Shown: positions 1 to 7,343, counted from the first letter of the stretch. The stretch: DNA of 12,266 bases from Planctomycetota bacterium (GCA_026692885.1 JAPLNJ010000715.1:1-12266), one strand, 5' to 3'. A program made the numbers and translations. The notes: a model not told the origin generated them from the sequence alone.

Positions 1-28
1 AATGCCGTCACTGCTAGCTGGCTTCGTC

Positions 29-188
29 CGAGAAGATCCCGACGTAAGTCGGTGAGAGCAGTCCCGCCAACTCCTAACACCGCAGCGCCTCACCGAGTTC
101 TCCCGACTCGTCGGGCTGGTCGGATAGGGGGCTCCGGGTTAGGCACAGGGCGGGAACACTCCCACCGACTTACGTCGGGAGCTTCTCG
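29..188. repeat. Imperfect 160-bp palindrome with 38-bp arms
   Basis: The arm at 29-66 is an imperfect inverted copy of the arm at 151-188. Both carry the core GACTTACGTCGG (or its complement GACGTAAGTC) and end in the CGAGAAG / CTTCTCG pair. A small internal hairpin, CCCGA-CTCG-TCGGG, lies at 102-115, so the unit could fold as a cruciform or a branched RNA. It contains no credible ORF. The same GACTTACGTCG core recurs near the right edge of the window at about 12167-12177, which suggests a dispersed family. It may be a REP-like or MITE-like element. The symmetry is read directly from the sequence; mobility is inferred. Confidence 0.7.
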
Positions 189-198
189 AAAGCTTATC

Positions 199-246
199 GG
201 GGGCGATCACGACACTGCGAGCATTTCGCAACGTTATGATCAAGGC
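199..246. repeat. Solo end of the nested palindrome family
   Basis: The reverse complement of 218-246 matches the left end of the element at 11622-11784 at 26 of 29 positions, reading GCCTTGATC, then TAAC-like bases, then TTGCGAAATGC. The bases at 199-217 (GGGGGCGATCAC...) resemble a degraded opposite end, so this may be a short end-to-end version lacking the 35-bp inner stem. It sits just upstream of the Rpn-like gene. The 29-bp match is clear; the left half is weak. Confidence 0.55.
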
Positions 247-293
247 GTCCGCCGCCTTGACAAACCCGAGCGTCTGCCTTACCAACGGCAATT

Positions 294-833
294 ATGAATG
301 ACGAATCCTCTCGCCGCCCACCCGAACACGACAGCGACTACGATGGCGCCTGGAAGGAGGCGCTGCGCAGGTACCTCGCGGAATTCATGGCGAAGTATTT
401 TCCCAGCGAATACGCCGCGATCGACTGGAGCTACGAACCCGAATGGTGCGACAAGGAACTCAGCCAAGTCGTGTCCCAGGCGGGGCGACGGAACAGCGAG
501 GTGGATCTGCTGGTAATGATGCACTTGCGACCCGACTTGGAAGAACGATTTGAAAGAGATCTCGCGGATTTCGAGGAGCAAAGACAAATGCCCTACGTGA
601 CGTCAGTCGAGCGAATTGCAGAGGCCCGTGGAGAAGCCCGTGGAGAAGCCCGTGGCAGGGCCAACGTAGTCTTGGCGCAACTGACCGAGGTTTGCGGTGG
701 TGTGCCCGAAGAGTACGAACATCGCCTTCGGGAGTTGCCCTCCAGAGAACTGGAAAAACTGGCTCAGGCCCTGCTGCGATTCCAGTCGCTCACGAATCTA
801 CAAACCTGGCTCGACGAACACTCGCTCAGATGA
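294..833 (+). CDS. Rpn-type nuclease family protein with internal deletion
   Basis: This 179-residue protein resembles the Rpn/YhgA-like PD-(D/E)XK family (recombination-promoting nucleases, 'putative transposase' in older annotation). Residues 18-74 match the usual N-terminus: YDGAWKEALRRYLAEF, then AIDWSYEPEWCDKEL, then a core beta-strand with SEVDLLV (D71). The family normally continues for roughly 100 further residues, including the second catalytic strand with an ExQ-type motif. Here the sequence jumps at about residue 74/75 (near base 515) straight to the family's C-terminal part (LRPDLEERF, MPYVTSVERIAEARGEARG), followed by a DUF4351-like tail (about 125-175). The reading frame is kept. 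A 12-bp unit repeated three times at 621-656 encodes the EARG run. The ATG at 294 is chosen because the conserved N-terminus follows it; no strong ribosome binding site is visible. The product is probably catalytically dead. Family assignment is confident; the deletion is inferred from remembered relatives. Confidence 0.75.
   Translation: MNDESSRRPPEHDSDYDGAWKEALRRYLAEFMAKYFPSEYAAIDWSYEPEWCDKELSQVVSQAGRRNSEVDLLVMMHLRPDLEERFERDLADFEEQRQMPYVTSVERIAEARGEARGEARGRANVVLAQLTEVCGGVPEEYEHRLRELPSRELEKLAQALLRFQSLTNLQTWLDEHSLR
621..656 (+). repeat. 12-bp tandem repeat, three copies, in coding sequence
   Basis: GA(G/A)GCCCGTGG(A/C) is repeated three times in frame and encodes EARG-EARG-EARG. Such runs are common at this place in Rpn-type proteins and can change copy number without breaking the frame. 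Confidence 0.85.
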
Positions 834-888
834 CTGAGCCGCCGCACGCAAGTGCTCCGCCAGCTGCGACGTTCGCCGACAAATCGCC

Positions 889-2784
889 TCAATCCGTGAC
901 ATACCGAATTATTTGTTTCCAAACCCTGCAGATGGGTGGGATTCTCTTGTGGAAACTCAGCTCGGTGGTGTATGTCCAACTCTGCCCGTCGGCACCAGCC
1001 AGTTTGTACAGCGGCACGGTCGTCGCCGGTGGGTCAGGGGCATCTGGGGGCAAGGCGTAGAATGCGATGCTAGACGTGGCCGATCCGGCCGCGTCCGGCG
1101 GTGAAGTCGCGGACAAACGCAGATGCCCACCCGGCGCGGTCTCGGCGCGGATCGGAACGGCACCCGGCCGCGGTCGATCCAAGGCGAAGAACGCTATCTC
1201 GGCAGCCGCTTGATCAGCTGCCGTGCGACGCCCCGTCGCGAAGCGAACGTGATCGCGGTCGTCCCTGGATCGATACACCGCCACGGGCAACACCAAACGC
1301 GGATCGGACAGATCCAGCTTGTACATGAGCTGGTTATAGTTGTAGCGCGGCGTGGGATTCTCGTTACCGGAAAAAGTGTCTGTGTACGTGCCTTCGAAGA
1401 ATAGGACCCGGCCCTGGTCGGCGTCGAACAGCGGATGCTGCTTGGGATTGTAGAAGCTGTACTTGTTGTGCGTGATAATCTTGCGAGCGTAGACCCAAGG
1501 GCCGATCGGTTCGTCGGCTTCGGCATACCACACCTCGCCCAACAGCGACGTGCCATAGGACTCGACGGTGAGCATCACCCAGCGTCCTCGGTAGGCATTC
1601 CAATAGACCGAGCCTTTGTGCGTCGTGATCGGCTTGCCTGTGTCCGCTTCACGGAGTTGATGCAGTCCTTCGCCCGCCCTGACCCGCAACTCGTTCTTCT
1701 CCAGCTTTTTTTGCAGGTCCTGGGTCCAGGGGACGCCACCCGTCCGCCAGGCGTACCGCAGGCGGTGCCGCGCATCGCGGTCTAGGTCCGCGTTTTCCGC
1801 GCGGTTGCCGCCCCGCAGGCAAGTGAACACTTCGTAGCGTGACAGGTCCTGAACGTCCTTCAGCGTCGCCGGCACGCGAACCAACGGATACGCATCGGCG
1901 AAGTAGAGGTATTCAACGTCCTTGACCGTATGCCGGAAGGGATGGCCGTCGGGAGTGGCCAGCGCGTCGGCAGGAAACGCGACGCGGTGCTCGAATTGCT
2001 GAGTGTCGTCATTGAACTCCGCTAACCCGCGGGCGTAGACGGTCAACGGCGGCTTGATTTTCGCATAGCTGGCCCACAGCCGTTCCTGTCCCTGCTGGTT
2101 GGGCAAGGTGAATAGGGCATTGACCCACGTCGGTCCGTCACCCGGCATTCGACACGTGGGCTTGGCAAACCCGTCTGCATCCAGGAAGTACTTCAGGTCG
2201 ACGCCTACCTCGGGCGCCAATCCGCCCGCGGTCGGCAACAGCGAAGTGGCGCCGGAAGCGTGGAAATTGCCCAAAGGATAAGCCGGCCGGTTGGTGTCGC
2301 CCCAGAACCAGTAAATCTTGCCCCGGTAGAGCGCATTGACCACGCTGTCCGAGCCGAATACCAGGCCGTTGAGCACGGGCTCTTGAAGCGGCGTCCGTTC
2401 GCCCAGTAGCAGGCTGTCCCGATAGCCGCCCGCACCGGTCACGCGATACAACCGCTCGGCAATGTTGAGCCGTTTGATTTTCAACACGGCCTCGCCGCCG
2501 GGGGCGACCTGCAGCCGTTGGCCCCGGTTGCCGAATCCGTCCTGCGGAAACTCGTAGCCGTGGCTGTTGACGTGGAAATACACGGCCTGATCCATCAAAC
2601 CCGGTTCATGAAATGCGACCAGTCCATGACTGTCTGTGTAGTAGCGGATGTCATTGACCGTGCGTAACTCGACCAACGGCACCCCGCGGCCCGTGGCCTC
2701 GTCGAGCACGCGAATCTTGAAGTGGTCCGGTGGCCCGAGCGGGGCCTGCGCAAACACGGCGGCGAGAAGCAACAGGCAAAACAT
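889..2784 (-). CDS. Large secreted protein, propeller-like core with DUF5648-like C-terminus
   Basis: From the ATG at 2784 this is 631 residues. It opens with a hydrophobic export signal (MFCLLLLAAVFAQA). Residues about 20-105 look like a carboxypeptidase-regulatory or Ig-like domain (FKIRVLDEATGRGVPLVEL, TDSHGLVAF). The centre (about 130-500) resembles secreted five-bladed propeller or DUF4185-like proteins, with YWFWGDTNR at 158-166 and many aromatic strands (VEYLYFADAYPLVRVP, KGSVYWNAYRGRWVM). The last hundred residues contain two similar units, IAFFALDRPRPGAVPI and IAFYALPPDAP...VPLYKL...YTTEL, reminiscent of DUF5648 repeats. No enzyme activity can be assigned; it may bind or process glycans at the surface. 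The start at 2784 is favoured by GGAG ten bases upstream. An in-frame ATG at 2826 would give a more basic signal-peptide n-region but has no ribosome site. It is transcribed divergently from the PH-domain gene. Confidence 0.8.
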   Translation of the reverse strand: MFCLLLLAAVFAQAPLGPPDHFKIRVLDEATGRGVPLVELRTVNDIRYYTDSHGLVAFHEPGLMDQAVYFHVNSHGYEFPQDGFGNRGQRLQVAPGGEAVLKIKRLNIAERLYRVTGAGGYRDSLLLGERTPLQEPVLNGLVFGSDSVVNALYRGKIYWFWGDTNRPAYPLGNFHASGATSLLPTAGGLAPEVGVDLKYFLDADGFAKPTCRMPGDGPTWVNALFTLPNQQGQERLWASYAKIKPPLTVYARGLAEFNDDTQQFEHRVAFPADALATPDGHPFRHTVKDVEYLYFADAYPLVRVPATLKDVQDLSRYEVFTCLRGGNRAENADLDRDARHRLRYAWRTGGVPWTQDLQKKLEKNELRVRAGEGLHQLREADTGKPITTHKGSVYWNAYRGRWVMLTVESYGTSLLGEVWYAEADEPIGPWVYARKIITHNKYSFYNPKQHPLFDADQGRVLFFEGTYTDTFSGNENPTPRYNYNQLMYKLDLSDPRLVLPVAVYRSRDDRDHVRFATGRRTAADQAAAEIAFFALDRPRPGAVPIRAETAPGGHLRLSATSPPDAAGSATSSIAFYALPPDAPDPPATTVPLYKLAGADGQSWTYTTELSFHKRIPPICRVWKQIIRYVTD

Positions 2785-2987
2785 CGGATCAGGTCTCCAG
2801 GCACAGCGGATACGGCTAACCGTCATCAGAAGGCACCCGTGCCCAGCTGTCAAGAATCCACGATACCGATCACCAATCTGCCCGCTGGGGTGCACCTGCC
2901 GGTCGGGGACTGGCATTCGGCGTCGCCGCCTGCTACTTTCTTTGGTGTACCGTGTCATCGTGGACTGTGCCGTCTGAGGGTCTTTCA
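2785..2987. promoter_or_regulatory. Divergent intergenic region
   Basis: These 203 bases separate the starts of the secreted-protein gene (-) and the PH-domain gene (+), so they should hold both promoters. I see GAGGG at 2976-2980 as the ribosome site for the right-hand gene and GGAG, read on the minus strand, for the left-hand gene. No convincing -35/-10 pair stands out. Confidence 0.4.
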
Positions 2988-3497
2988 ATGAAACAAGCGA
3001 TCGCTGGCGTGGCGCCTGCCGAACTGGAAGAAGTCACCGTGACGACGGTCTGGCCGTGCGTCTGCGTGTATCCGACCGGCCGGTTCCTGGGACGCCTGTA
3101 CGCCATCCAATGGCCGGATCTGTACATCTTCAGACTGGGCAATCTGTTCGCACTGCTGTCGATCCCGCAGGCCCTGCTGTTGTACTTCTGCCGGGTCCTG
3201 CCCTGGATCGGCAGACGCTACCGGCTGACGAACCGGCGAATCATCGTGGAAAAAGGTCTGCGCAGCATCGAGGACCACTGGATCGAATTGGGCGGTTTCG
3301 ACGCCATTCGGACCGAGGTTTTGCCAGGCCAGGAGTGGTTTGACGCGGGAGATCTGGTGTTTCTTCAGCAGGGACGGGTTGTCTTCCGGCTGGAAGGAGT
3401 TTCCCGCCCAGAGCCTTTTCGTCAGACCTGCATGAAATCAAACGTGGCCCACCTGGGTGTGAAACAGGTGCTCGCGCAGCAGAAGGCCAGTGCCTAG
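2988..3497 (+). CDS. Membrane-associated bacterial PH (bPH2/DUF304) protein
   Basis: A 169-residue protein with a hydrophobic segment at about 46-75 (LGNLFALLSIPQALLLYF) followed by the bPH2 signature YRLTNRRIIVEKG from residue 78. Beta-strand-rich sequence then runs to the C-terminus (GDLVFLQQGRVVFRLEGV). bPH2 domains are small membrane-anchored folds of mostly unknown role. The start is the ATG at 2988, which has GAGGG seven bases upstream; an in-frame ATG at 2952 would add 12 residues but lacks such a site. It ends about 120 bp before the polyprenyl synthase gene on the same strand, so co-transcription is possible. No specific function can be given. Confidence 0.8.
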   Translation: MKQAIAGVAPAELEEVTVTTVWPCVCVYPTGRFLGRLYAIQWPDLYIFRLGNLFALLSIPQALLLYFCRVLPWIGRRYRLTNRRIIVEKGLRSIEDHWIELGGFDAIRTEVLPGQEWFDAGDLVFLQQGRVVFRLEGVSRPEPFRQTCMKSNVAHLGVKQVLAQQKASA

Positions 3498-3605
3498 CCC
3501 GACCAAACTGCCCTGGCCTACTGGCGAAGCAGCAACCGCCCAAACTAGAATGACTTCGGCCTACCGGACCACGGTCTACCGTAGCCGAACCTGCCCATGT
3601 GCAAG

Positions 3606-3609
3606 AGGA
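3606..3609 (+). promoter_or_regulatory. Ribosome binding site deciding a TTG start
   Basis: AGGA, within AAGAGGA, lies seven bases before the TTG at 3617. The competing upstream GTG at 3599 has no purine-rich site in front of it, so initiation at the TTG is favoured. Confidence 0.5.
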
Positions 3610-3616
3610 TCGCACC

Positions 3617-5521
3617 TTGACTACCAGCACTGCGTCGGACCGCCTGTCGCCCACCACGGCCGTTGCTGCTTCGCCAGGAACGTCGCCGCGTGGCAAGACG
3701 GCGCATCTGAAGATCGTTCCGCCCACGCGGGCCCTGCGGGAGCAAATCCGGGCGCGGTGCAGCGAATTCGTGGCCCAGTTGGATAAGTCCAGCCCGATGC
3801 TTCAGGACGAGATGGAACGCGTCAGCCGGGCCCTGCTCGTCGAACTGGGCCTGCCCGCGGGTTACGTCGGTTGGACGATGGTGGCCTTGGCCTCCGAGTT
3901 CTGGCGAGATCAAGTCGCGGCCGTGCCGGTCCAGCGCCGCATGTTCCTCCTGCCGCACTGCCTCAAGCACTTCCACGACTGCCCGCCCGACCACGAGTCA
4001 TGCGGTCCGGAATGTACGGAGTGCGGGGCCTGCAGCATCGCGGACTTTCGGCACTGTGCCGAAGAACTGGGCTATCGGGTCCTGGTCGCGGAAGGATCCC
4101 CGGCCGTTTTGAAAGTCATCGTCAGCGGCAGCGTGGATGCCATTCTCGGCGTGGCCTGCCTGCACGTCCTGGAGAAAGCCCTCGACAAGATCCTGTTGGC
4201 GGGCATTCCCTGCATGGCGGTGCCGCTCCTGTCCAGCGACTGTCATGACACGGCGGTGGACGCGGATTGGGTTTACGACATGCTTCGGACCCAACGGGAA
4301 CAACCGCTCCAGCACACCCGCAACTATGTCCATTTGATGCGTGCCGCCTGCCAGTTGTTTGACCCTGACGAACTCGACCGTTTGGCGCCGCGACTGCGTG
4401 GCGGTCCGCGTTTGGCGGAGACGAATGGCCAGGGACTGGGGGCCTTGGACCCGCTCGTCGGCACCGAGGCGCTGGGCTACGATTTCCTGTCGAAGGGAGG
4501 CAAGTATTCGCGGCCCTTCATCACCTTGGCGGTGTACGATGCCTTGACCGGTGGCCGCGGCACGTTGCCGGACGGCTCCCAATACGTGGCCCAATTCTCC
4601 GATGCCGTCAAACGCACGGCGATGTCGATCGAAACCTTCCATAAGGCTTCGCTCGTGCACGACGACATCGAAGACGACGACCCCTTCCGCTACGGCGAGC
4701 CGACGCTGCACCGCAAGTACGGGACGCCGATCGCGATCAACGTCGGCGACTACCTGATCGGCCTGGGCTACCGCTTGGTCAGCCGCGAGGCCCACCAACT
4801 CGGCCCCGCGGTGGCGGTCGACATCCTCGATTGCCTGGCCAAATCGCATACCCGGTTGTCCGAAGGACAGGGCGCCGAATTGCTGTGGCGCGATTCGCGG
4901 AACAAGCGGCTCCAACCGCTCGACGCACTGAAGATTTACGCCCTGAAAACGGCGCCGGCGTTTGAGGCAGCCCTGTATTCCGGCGTCCGTTTGGCAGGGC
5001 CGATCGAGGGCTATGCGGAGCCGATCAAACAATTCGCGCGGACTCTGGGCATCGCGTTCCAGATCCTCAACGATCTGAACGACTGGCTCGGCGATGACTT
5101 CAATAAGCTGACGGCCGGAGCCGACACGCTGGGTGGCCGACCGACCGTGCTGCTGGCGTTAGCCTTCGAAGGACTTCCCGCCGCCGCGCACGACGAACTA
5201 ATGTTGCTCGTGGGCGACGCCTCGCAACTGGCGGAGGTACGAATCCAACGGGTTCGGCAGCTGTATCACGAGGCGGGGGTTTTCGAGAAGGCCCTGCGTC
5301 TGGTGGATAAGTACCACGCGCGTGCCGAAGCCATCGCCCAGACGGTGCACCCGGAGGCGCTGCAGCGATTATTCTGCTACTTGATCGATACCGTGTTGGA
5401 TCGCCCGGCGGAAAGATCGCTAGCCACCATCGCGCCGGCGTTGCGGACCACGCCGAAGATGGACGACGATCCAGGCAACGGCCGCGAGACAGCCGTCGGG
5501 CGGGTCTCGGCTGAGCCGTAG
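3617..5521 (+). CDS. DUF116-polyprenyl diphosphate synthase fusion
   Basis: This 634-residue two-domain protein has a DUF116 region at about 50-240. It includes the cysteine-rich stretch LPHCLKHFHDC...CGPECTECGACSI (C115, C122, C129, C133, C136, C139), which could bind a metal or Fe-S cluster. A trans-isoprenyl diphosphate synthase domain follows (about 270-610). That domain joins allylic diphosphate and isopentenyl diphosphate, in the cytoplasm, to make longer prenyl chains. The first aspartate-rich motif is clear (HDDIEDDD, D349-D354), with substrate-binding GGKYSRPF upstream. The second motif reads NDLNDWLGDD, with N485 in place of the usual first aspartate. The TTG start is chosen on its ribosome site; a GTG at 3599 would add six residues. 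A flavoprotein remnant follows directly, suggesting a former two-gene prenyl-lipid operon. Product chain length cannot be told from sequence. Confidence 0.9.
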   Translation: MTTSTASDRLSPTTAVAASPGTSPRGKTAHLKIVPPTRALREQIRARCSEFVAQLDKSSPMLQDEMERVSRALLVELGLPAGYVGWTMVALASEFWRDQVAAVPVQRRMFLLPHCLKHFHDCPPDHESCGPECTECGACSIADFRHCAEELGYRVLVAEGSPAVLKVIVSGSVDAILGVACLHVLEKALDKILLAGIPCMAVPLLSSDCHDTAVDADWVYDMLRTQREQPLQHTRNYVHLMRAACQLFDPDELDRLAPRLRGGPRLAETNGQGLGALDPLVGTEALGYDFLSKGGKYSRPFITLAVYDALTGGRGTLPDGSQYVAQFSDAVKRTAMSIETFHKASLVHDDIEDDDPFRYGEPTLHRKYGTPIAINVGDYLIGLGYRLVSREAHQLGPAVAVDILDCLAKSHTRLSEGQGAELLWRDSRNKRLQPLDALKIYALKTAPAFEAALYSGVRLAGPIEGYAEPIKQFARTLGIAFQILNDLNDWLGDDFNKLTAGADTLGGRPTVLLALAFEGLPAAAHDELMLLVGDASQLAEVRIQRVRQLYHEAGVFEKALRLVDKYHARAEAIAQTVHPEALQRLFCYLIDTVLDRPAERSLATIAPALRTTPKMDDDPGNGRETAVGRVSAEP

Positions 5522-5564
5522 AAGGGCGGAATCCCGTGAAAGCGACGAAACTCGCTGCCGTGGA

Positions 5565-5858
5565 ATTGGAGTTCTCGAGCGGGCCGACTTCGACAAGCTG
5601 TTGTTCGACAACGCCGCGGAAAAAGGGGCGGAGTGTTACGACCGGACGCGCGTGCTCGCGGTGCTCTTCGACGGCCCCCGCGCCACGGGAGTGCGGTTGC
5701 AGACGGACCAGGGCGCGAGCCGCGAGGTGGCCTGTCGCGTGGTCGTCGACGCCACGGGCCAGCAGGCGTTGATCGCCCATGCGGCCGGGCTCCGTGTCGA
5801 TCATCCGCAGCTGCGCACACCAAGGCCGCGTTTCGCCGGCTACGATGCGGCCCGATAG
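5565..5858 (+). pseudogene. Remnant of a geranylgeranyl-reductase/halogenase-like flavoprotein
   Basis: An open frame without a proper start reads VLERADFDKLLFDNAAEKG, then RVLAVLFDGPRATGVRL, then CRVVVDATGQQALIA at about 5730-5775. This is the middle of an FAD-dependent oxidoreductase of the geranylgeranyl reductase / tryptophan halogenase superfamily, normally about 400 residues or more. The N-terminal GxGxxG FAD motif and the whole C-terminal half are absent. A GTG at 5536 with a purine-rich leader is in another frame and may be the old start. Recognisable homology ends near 5820-5838 (DHPQLR, with a possible frameshift to HTKAAF), where the convergent transporter gene begins. Position directly after the polyprenyl synthase suggests the lost enzyme acted on its product. 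Confidence 0.7.
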
Positions 5859-6712
5859 ATGCCTGCCAAGATCAACACGGCACCGACACCCTTCAGCCAG
5901 GATAGCCCTTCGTCAAACAACAGAAACGCCCACAGCGTGCTCAGAATCGGCTCGCCGAGCAGGATCACGGCAATGACGCTGGCGCTAAAGAACTTCAGGG
6001 CATAATTGTAGCCGCTGTGTCCGAGATGCTGGCTGATCAGTGCCATGCCGACCAGCGCCCCCCAGGTGCTGAGGGAGAAGCCGGACAGGGGCAGACGCCA
6101 CGCCAACACGACGATCCACAGGAGAATGGCGGCACTGCCGTAGCAGACCGTCACATACGCCACCAGGGACAACCGCGCTCGCAACCGGCGGCCCAGCAGC
6201 AGGTACGCGGAGGCCGCCAAGGCTCCCGCCAGCGCCAACGCATCGCCGAGCAGCGCGTCCGGCCCCAGCGCGAAGTCGCCCATGCCGACGAGAAGGCCGC
6301 CCAGGACGCTGAGCACGATGCTGCCCCACATCCGACCCGCGAGGCGATCCTGGGTCAGCCGCGGCGTCAGCAACGCGACCCAGATGGGGATCGTGTTCAC
6401 CAGCACCACGCTGTTAGCCACTGAGGTGTAGCGGAGCGACGAAATCCACGTCGCGAAGTGCAACGCGAGGAAGAAGCCGGACAGCACCGCCAGACCCCAC
6501 TGGCCGGCGGACAGCCCGCGCAGCTCCGTCCGCGCCTGCCACGCGGCCAGCGGCGCAATCAGCAGCGTGGCCAGTCCCACACGGTACGCGGCAATCACCA
6601 GCGGATGCGCGTCCGCCAACCGGGCCAGAATCGATCCTGTCGAGATCGCCAGCACGGCGCAGAGCAGGACCAGATAAGCCTGACCCGGAGCACGCTCGCA
6701 ACTCGATTCCAT
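5840..6712 (-). CDS. EamA/DMT-family transporter
   Basis: A 290-residue integral membrane protein with about ten hydrophobic helices in two EamA repeats. The first begins YLVLLCAVLAISTGSILARL and contains FFLALHFATWISSLRYTSVANSVVLVNT, the typical 'W...L...S.a.a..l....P' pattern. The second half contains SASVIAVILLGEPILSTLWAFLLFDE and ends KGVGAVLILAGIY. The family exports or imports small metabolites such as amino acids or nucleotides; the substrate is unknown. The ATG at 6712 leaves about ten residues before helix 1. A GTG at 6775 (311 residues), with AGGA upstream and only seven bases past the stop of the preceding small gene, is a real alternative. Its last 19 bases overlap the open frame of the convergent flavoprotein remnant. 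Confidence 0.9.
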   Translation of the reverse strand: MESSCERAPGQAYLVLLCAVLAISTGSILARLADAHPLVIAAYRVGLATLLIAPLAAWQARTELRGLSAGQWGLAVLSGFFLALHFATWISSLRYTSVANSVVLVNTIPIWVALLTPRLTQDRLAGRMWGSIVLSVLGGLLVGMGDFALGPDALLGDALALAGALAASAYLLLGRRLRARLSLVAYVTVCYGSAAILLWIVVLAWRLPLSGFSLSTWGALVGMALISQHLGHSGYNYALKFFSASVIAVILLGEPILSTLWAFLLFDEGLSWLKGVGAVLILAGIYRAAS

Positions 6713-6782
6713 ACGCTGCTCAACATCACCGACCTCTGCGGACACGCTAGCGGCCGTCGCCTGCCGCGGGCCCACGCCGGAT

Positions 6783-6938
6783 TCATTCCTCGGCAGCTGG
6801 GTGCTCGCTGACCACGGCTACGGCGGCTTCGGGGGGCGTCTCTTTCCGCTTCACGCGTCGAGTCCGCTTTTCCTCCGCCTTTCTCCGCTTTTCCATCTCG
6901 CGCTGCCGTTTGGCGTACGTATTTTGGTCTCTGCCCAT
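6783..6938 (-). CDS. Small basic conserved hypothetical protein (51 aa)
   Basis: A short frame too small for most length cut-offs encodes MGRDQNTYAKRQREMEKRRK, then more alternating Lys/Arg/Glu (AEEKRTRRVKRKE), then an alanine-rich acidic tail ending EHPAAEE. The start ATG is preceded by GAGAGG ten bases upstream, and the stop lies at the beginning of the EamA gene region. I recall very similar small proteins in planctomycetes, annotated only as hypothetical, so I treat it as a true gene. The basic helical segment (about 8-34) could bind nucleic acid or the ribosome. No function is known to me. Co-transcription with the transporter is likely. Confidence 0.7.
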   Translation of the reverse strand: MGRDQNTYAKRQREMEKRRKAEEKRTRRVKRKETPPEAAVAVVSEHPAAEE

Positions 6939-7181
6939 AAGTTTACTGCCTCTCTGTTGGATTGGGGGCGAACGTCGTCACCCGTGCTGGCGCGAAAATC
7001 CGTGCGCAAGGGGCAGATCAGTCAACCGCGATCGAACCGACATCCGCGGCCGTTCGCGGTCAAGCGAACATGAGGGGAAGCAGCTCAAGGGAAGCTGAGA
7101 GGACTACCAGGGTGTACTTGAGACACAGGCTGCATGGTAGCACGTAGCAGCTGTTGGGGAAAGGACGAAAGTCACCGCGGG
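6939..7181. other. Intergenic region upstream of the small basic gene
   Basis: These 243 bases contain the ribosome site of the minus-strand small gene and presumably its promoter. I see no further gene, and no clear -35/-10 pair. Confidence 0.4.
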
Positions 7182-7343
7182 GGCCTTGATCATAAGGTTG
7201 CGCACAGCTGTTGGTTCTGGCAACAGGCCGGGTGGCTGGTGGCTGAGCCTAAGCGAAGCCCCAGTCCACGGTTGCTGGGGCTTCGCCTAGGCTCAGCCAC
7301 CAGCCACCCTGCTAGCGTCTTGCGCAAGGTTCCGATCAAGGCC
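7182..7343. repeat. Nested palindromic element, copy A (MITE-like)
   Basis: The outer ends are GGCCTTGATC at 7182-7191 and GATCAAGGCC at 7334-7343, continuing inward as imperfect inverted repeats (ATAAGGTTGCGCA versus TGCGCAAGGTTCC). Inside is a 35-bp stem, 7230-7264 paired with 7275-7309, with one mismatch and a ten-base loop (TCCACGGTTG). The stem begins GGGTGGCTGGTGGCTGAGCC. No transposase is encoded, so this is a non-autonomous repeat. The chance ORFs running through it on both strands merely reflect its symmetry. Flanking bases further out also show partial likeness between copies, so the true ends may lie slightly outside. Confidence 0.85.

Noticed and set aside
3998..5032. 344-codon open frame on the minus strand
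   Set aside because: It is antisense to the prenyl synthase, whose motifs are unambiguous on the plus strand; the opposite frame has no recognisable domain.
5100..5804. 234-codon minus-strand frame spanning the prenyl synthase end and the flavoprotein remnant
   Set aside because: Arg/Pro-rich shadow frame; the plus strand explains the region better.
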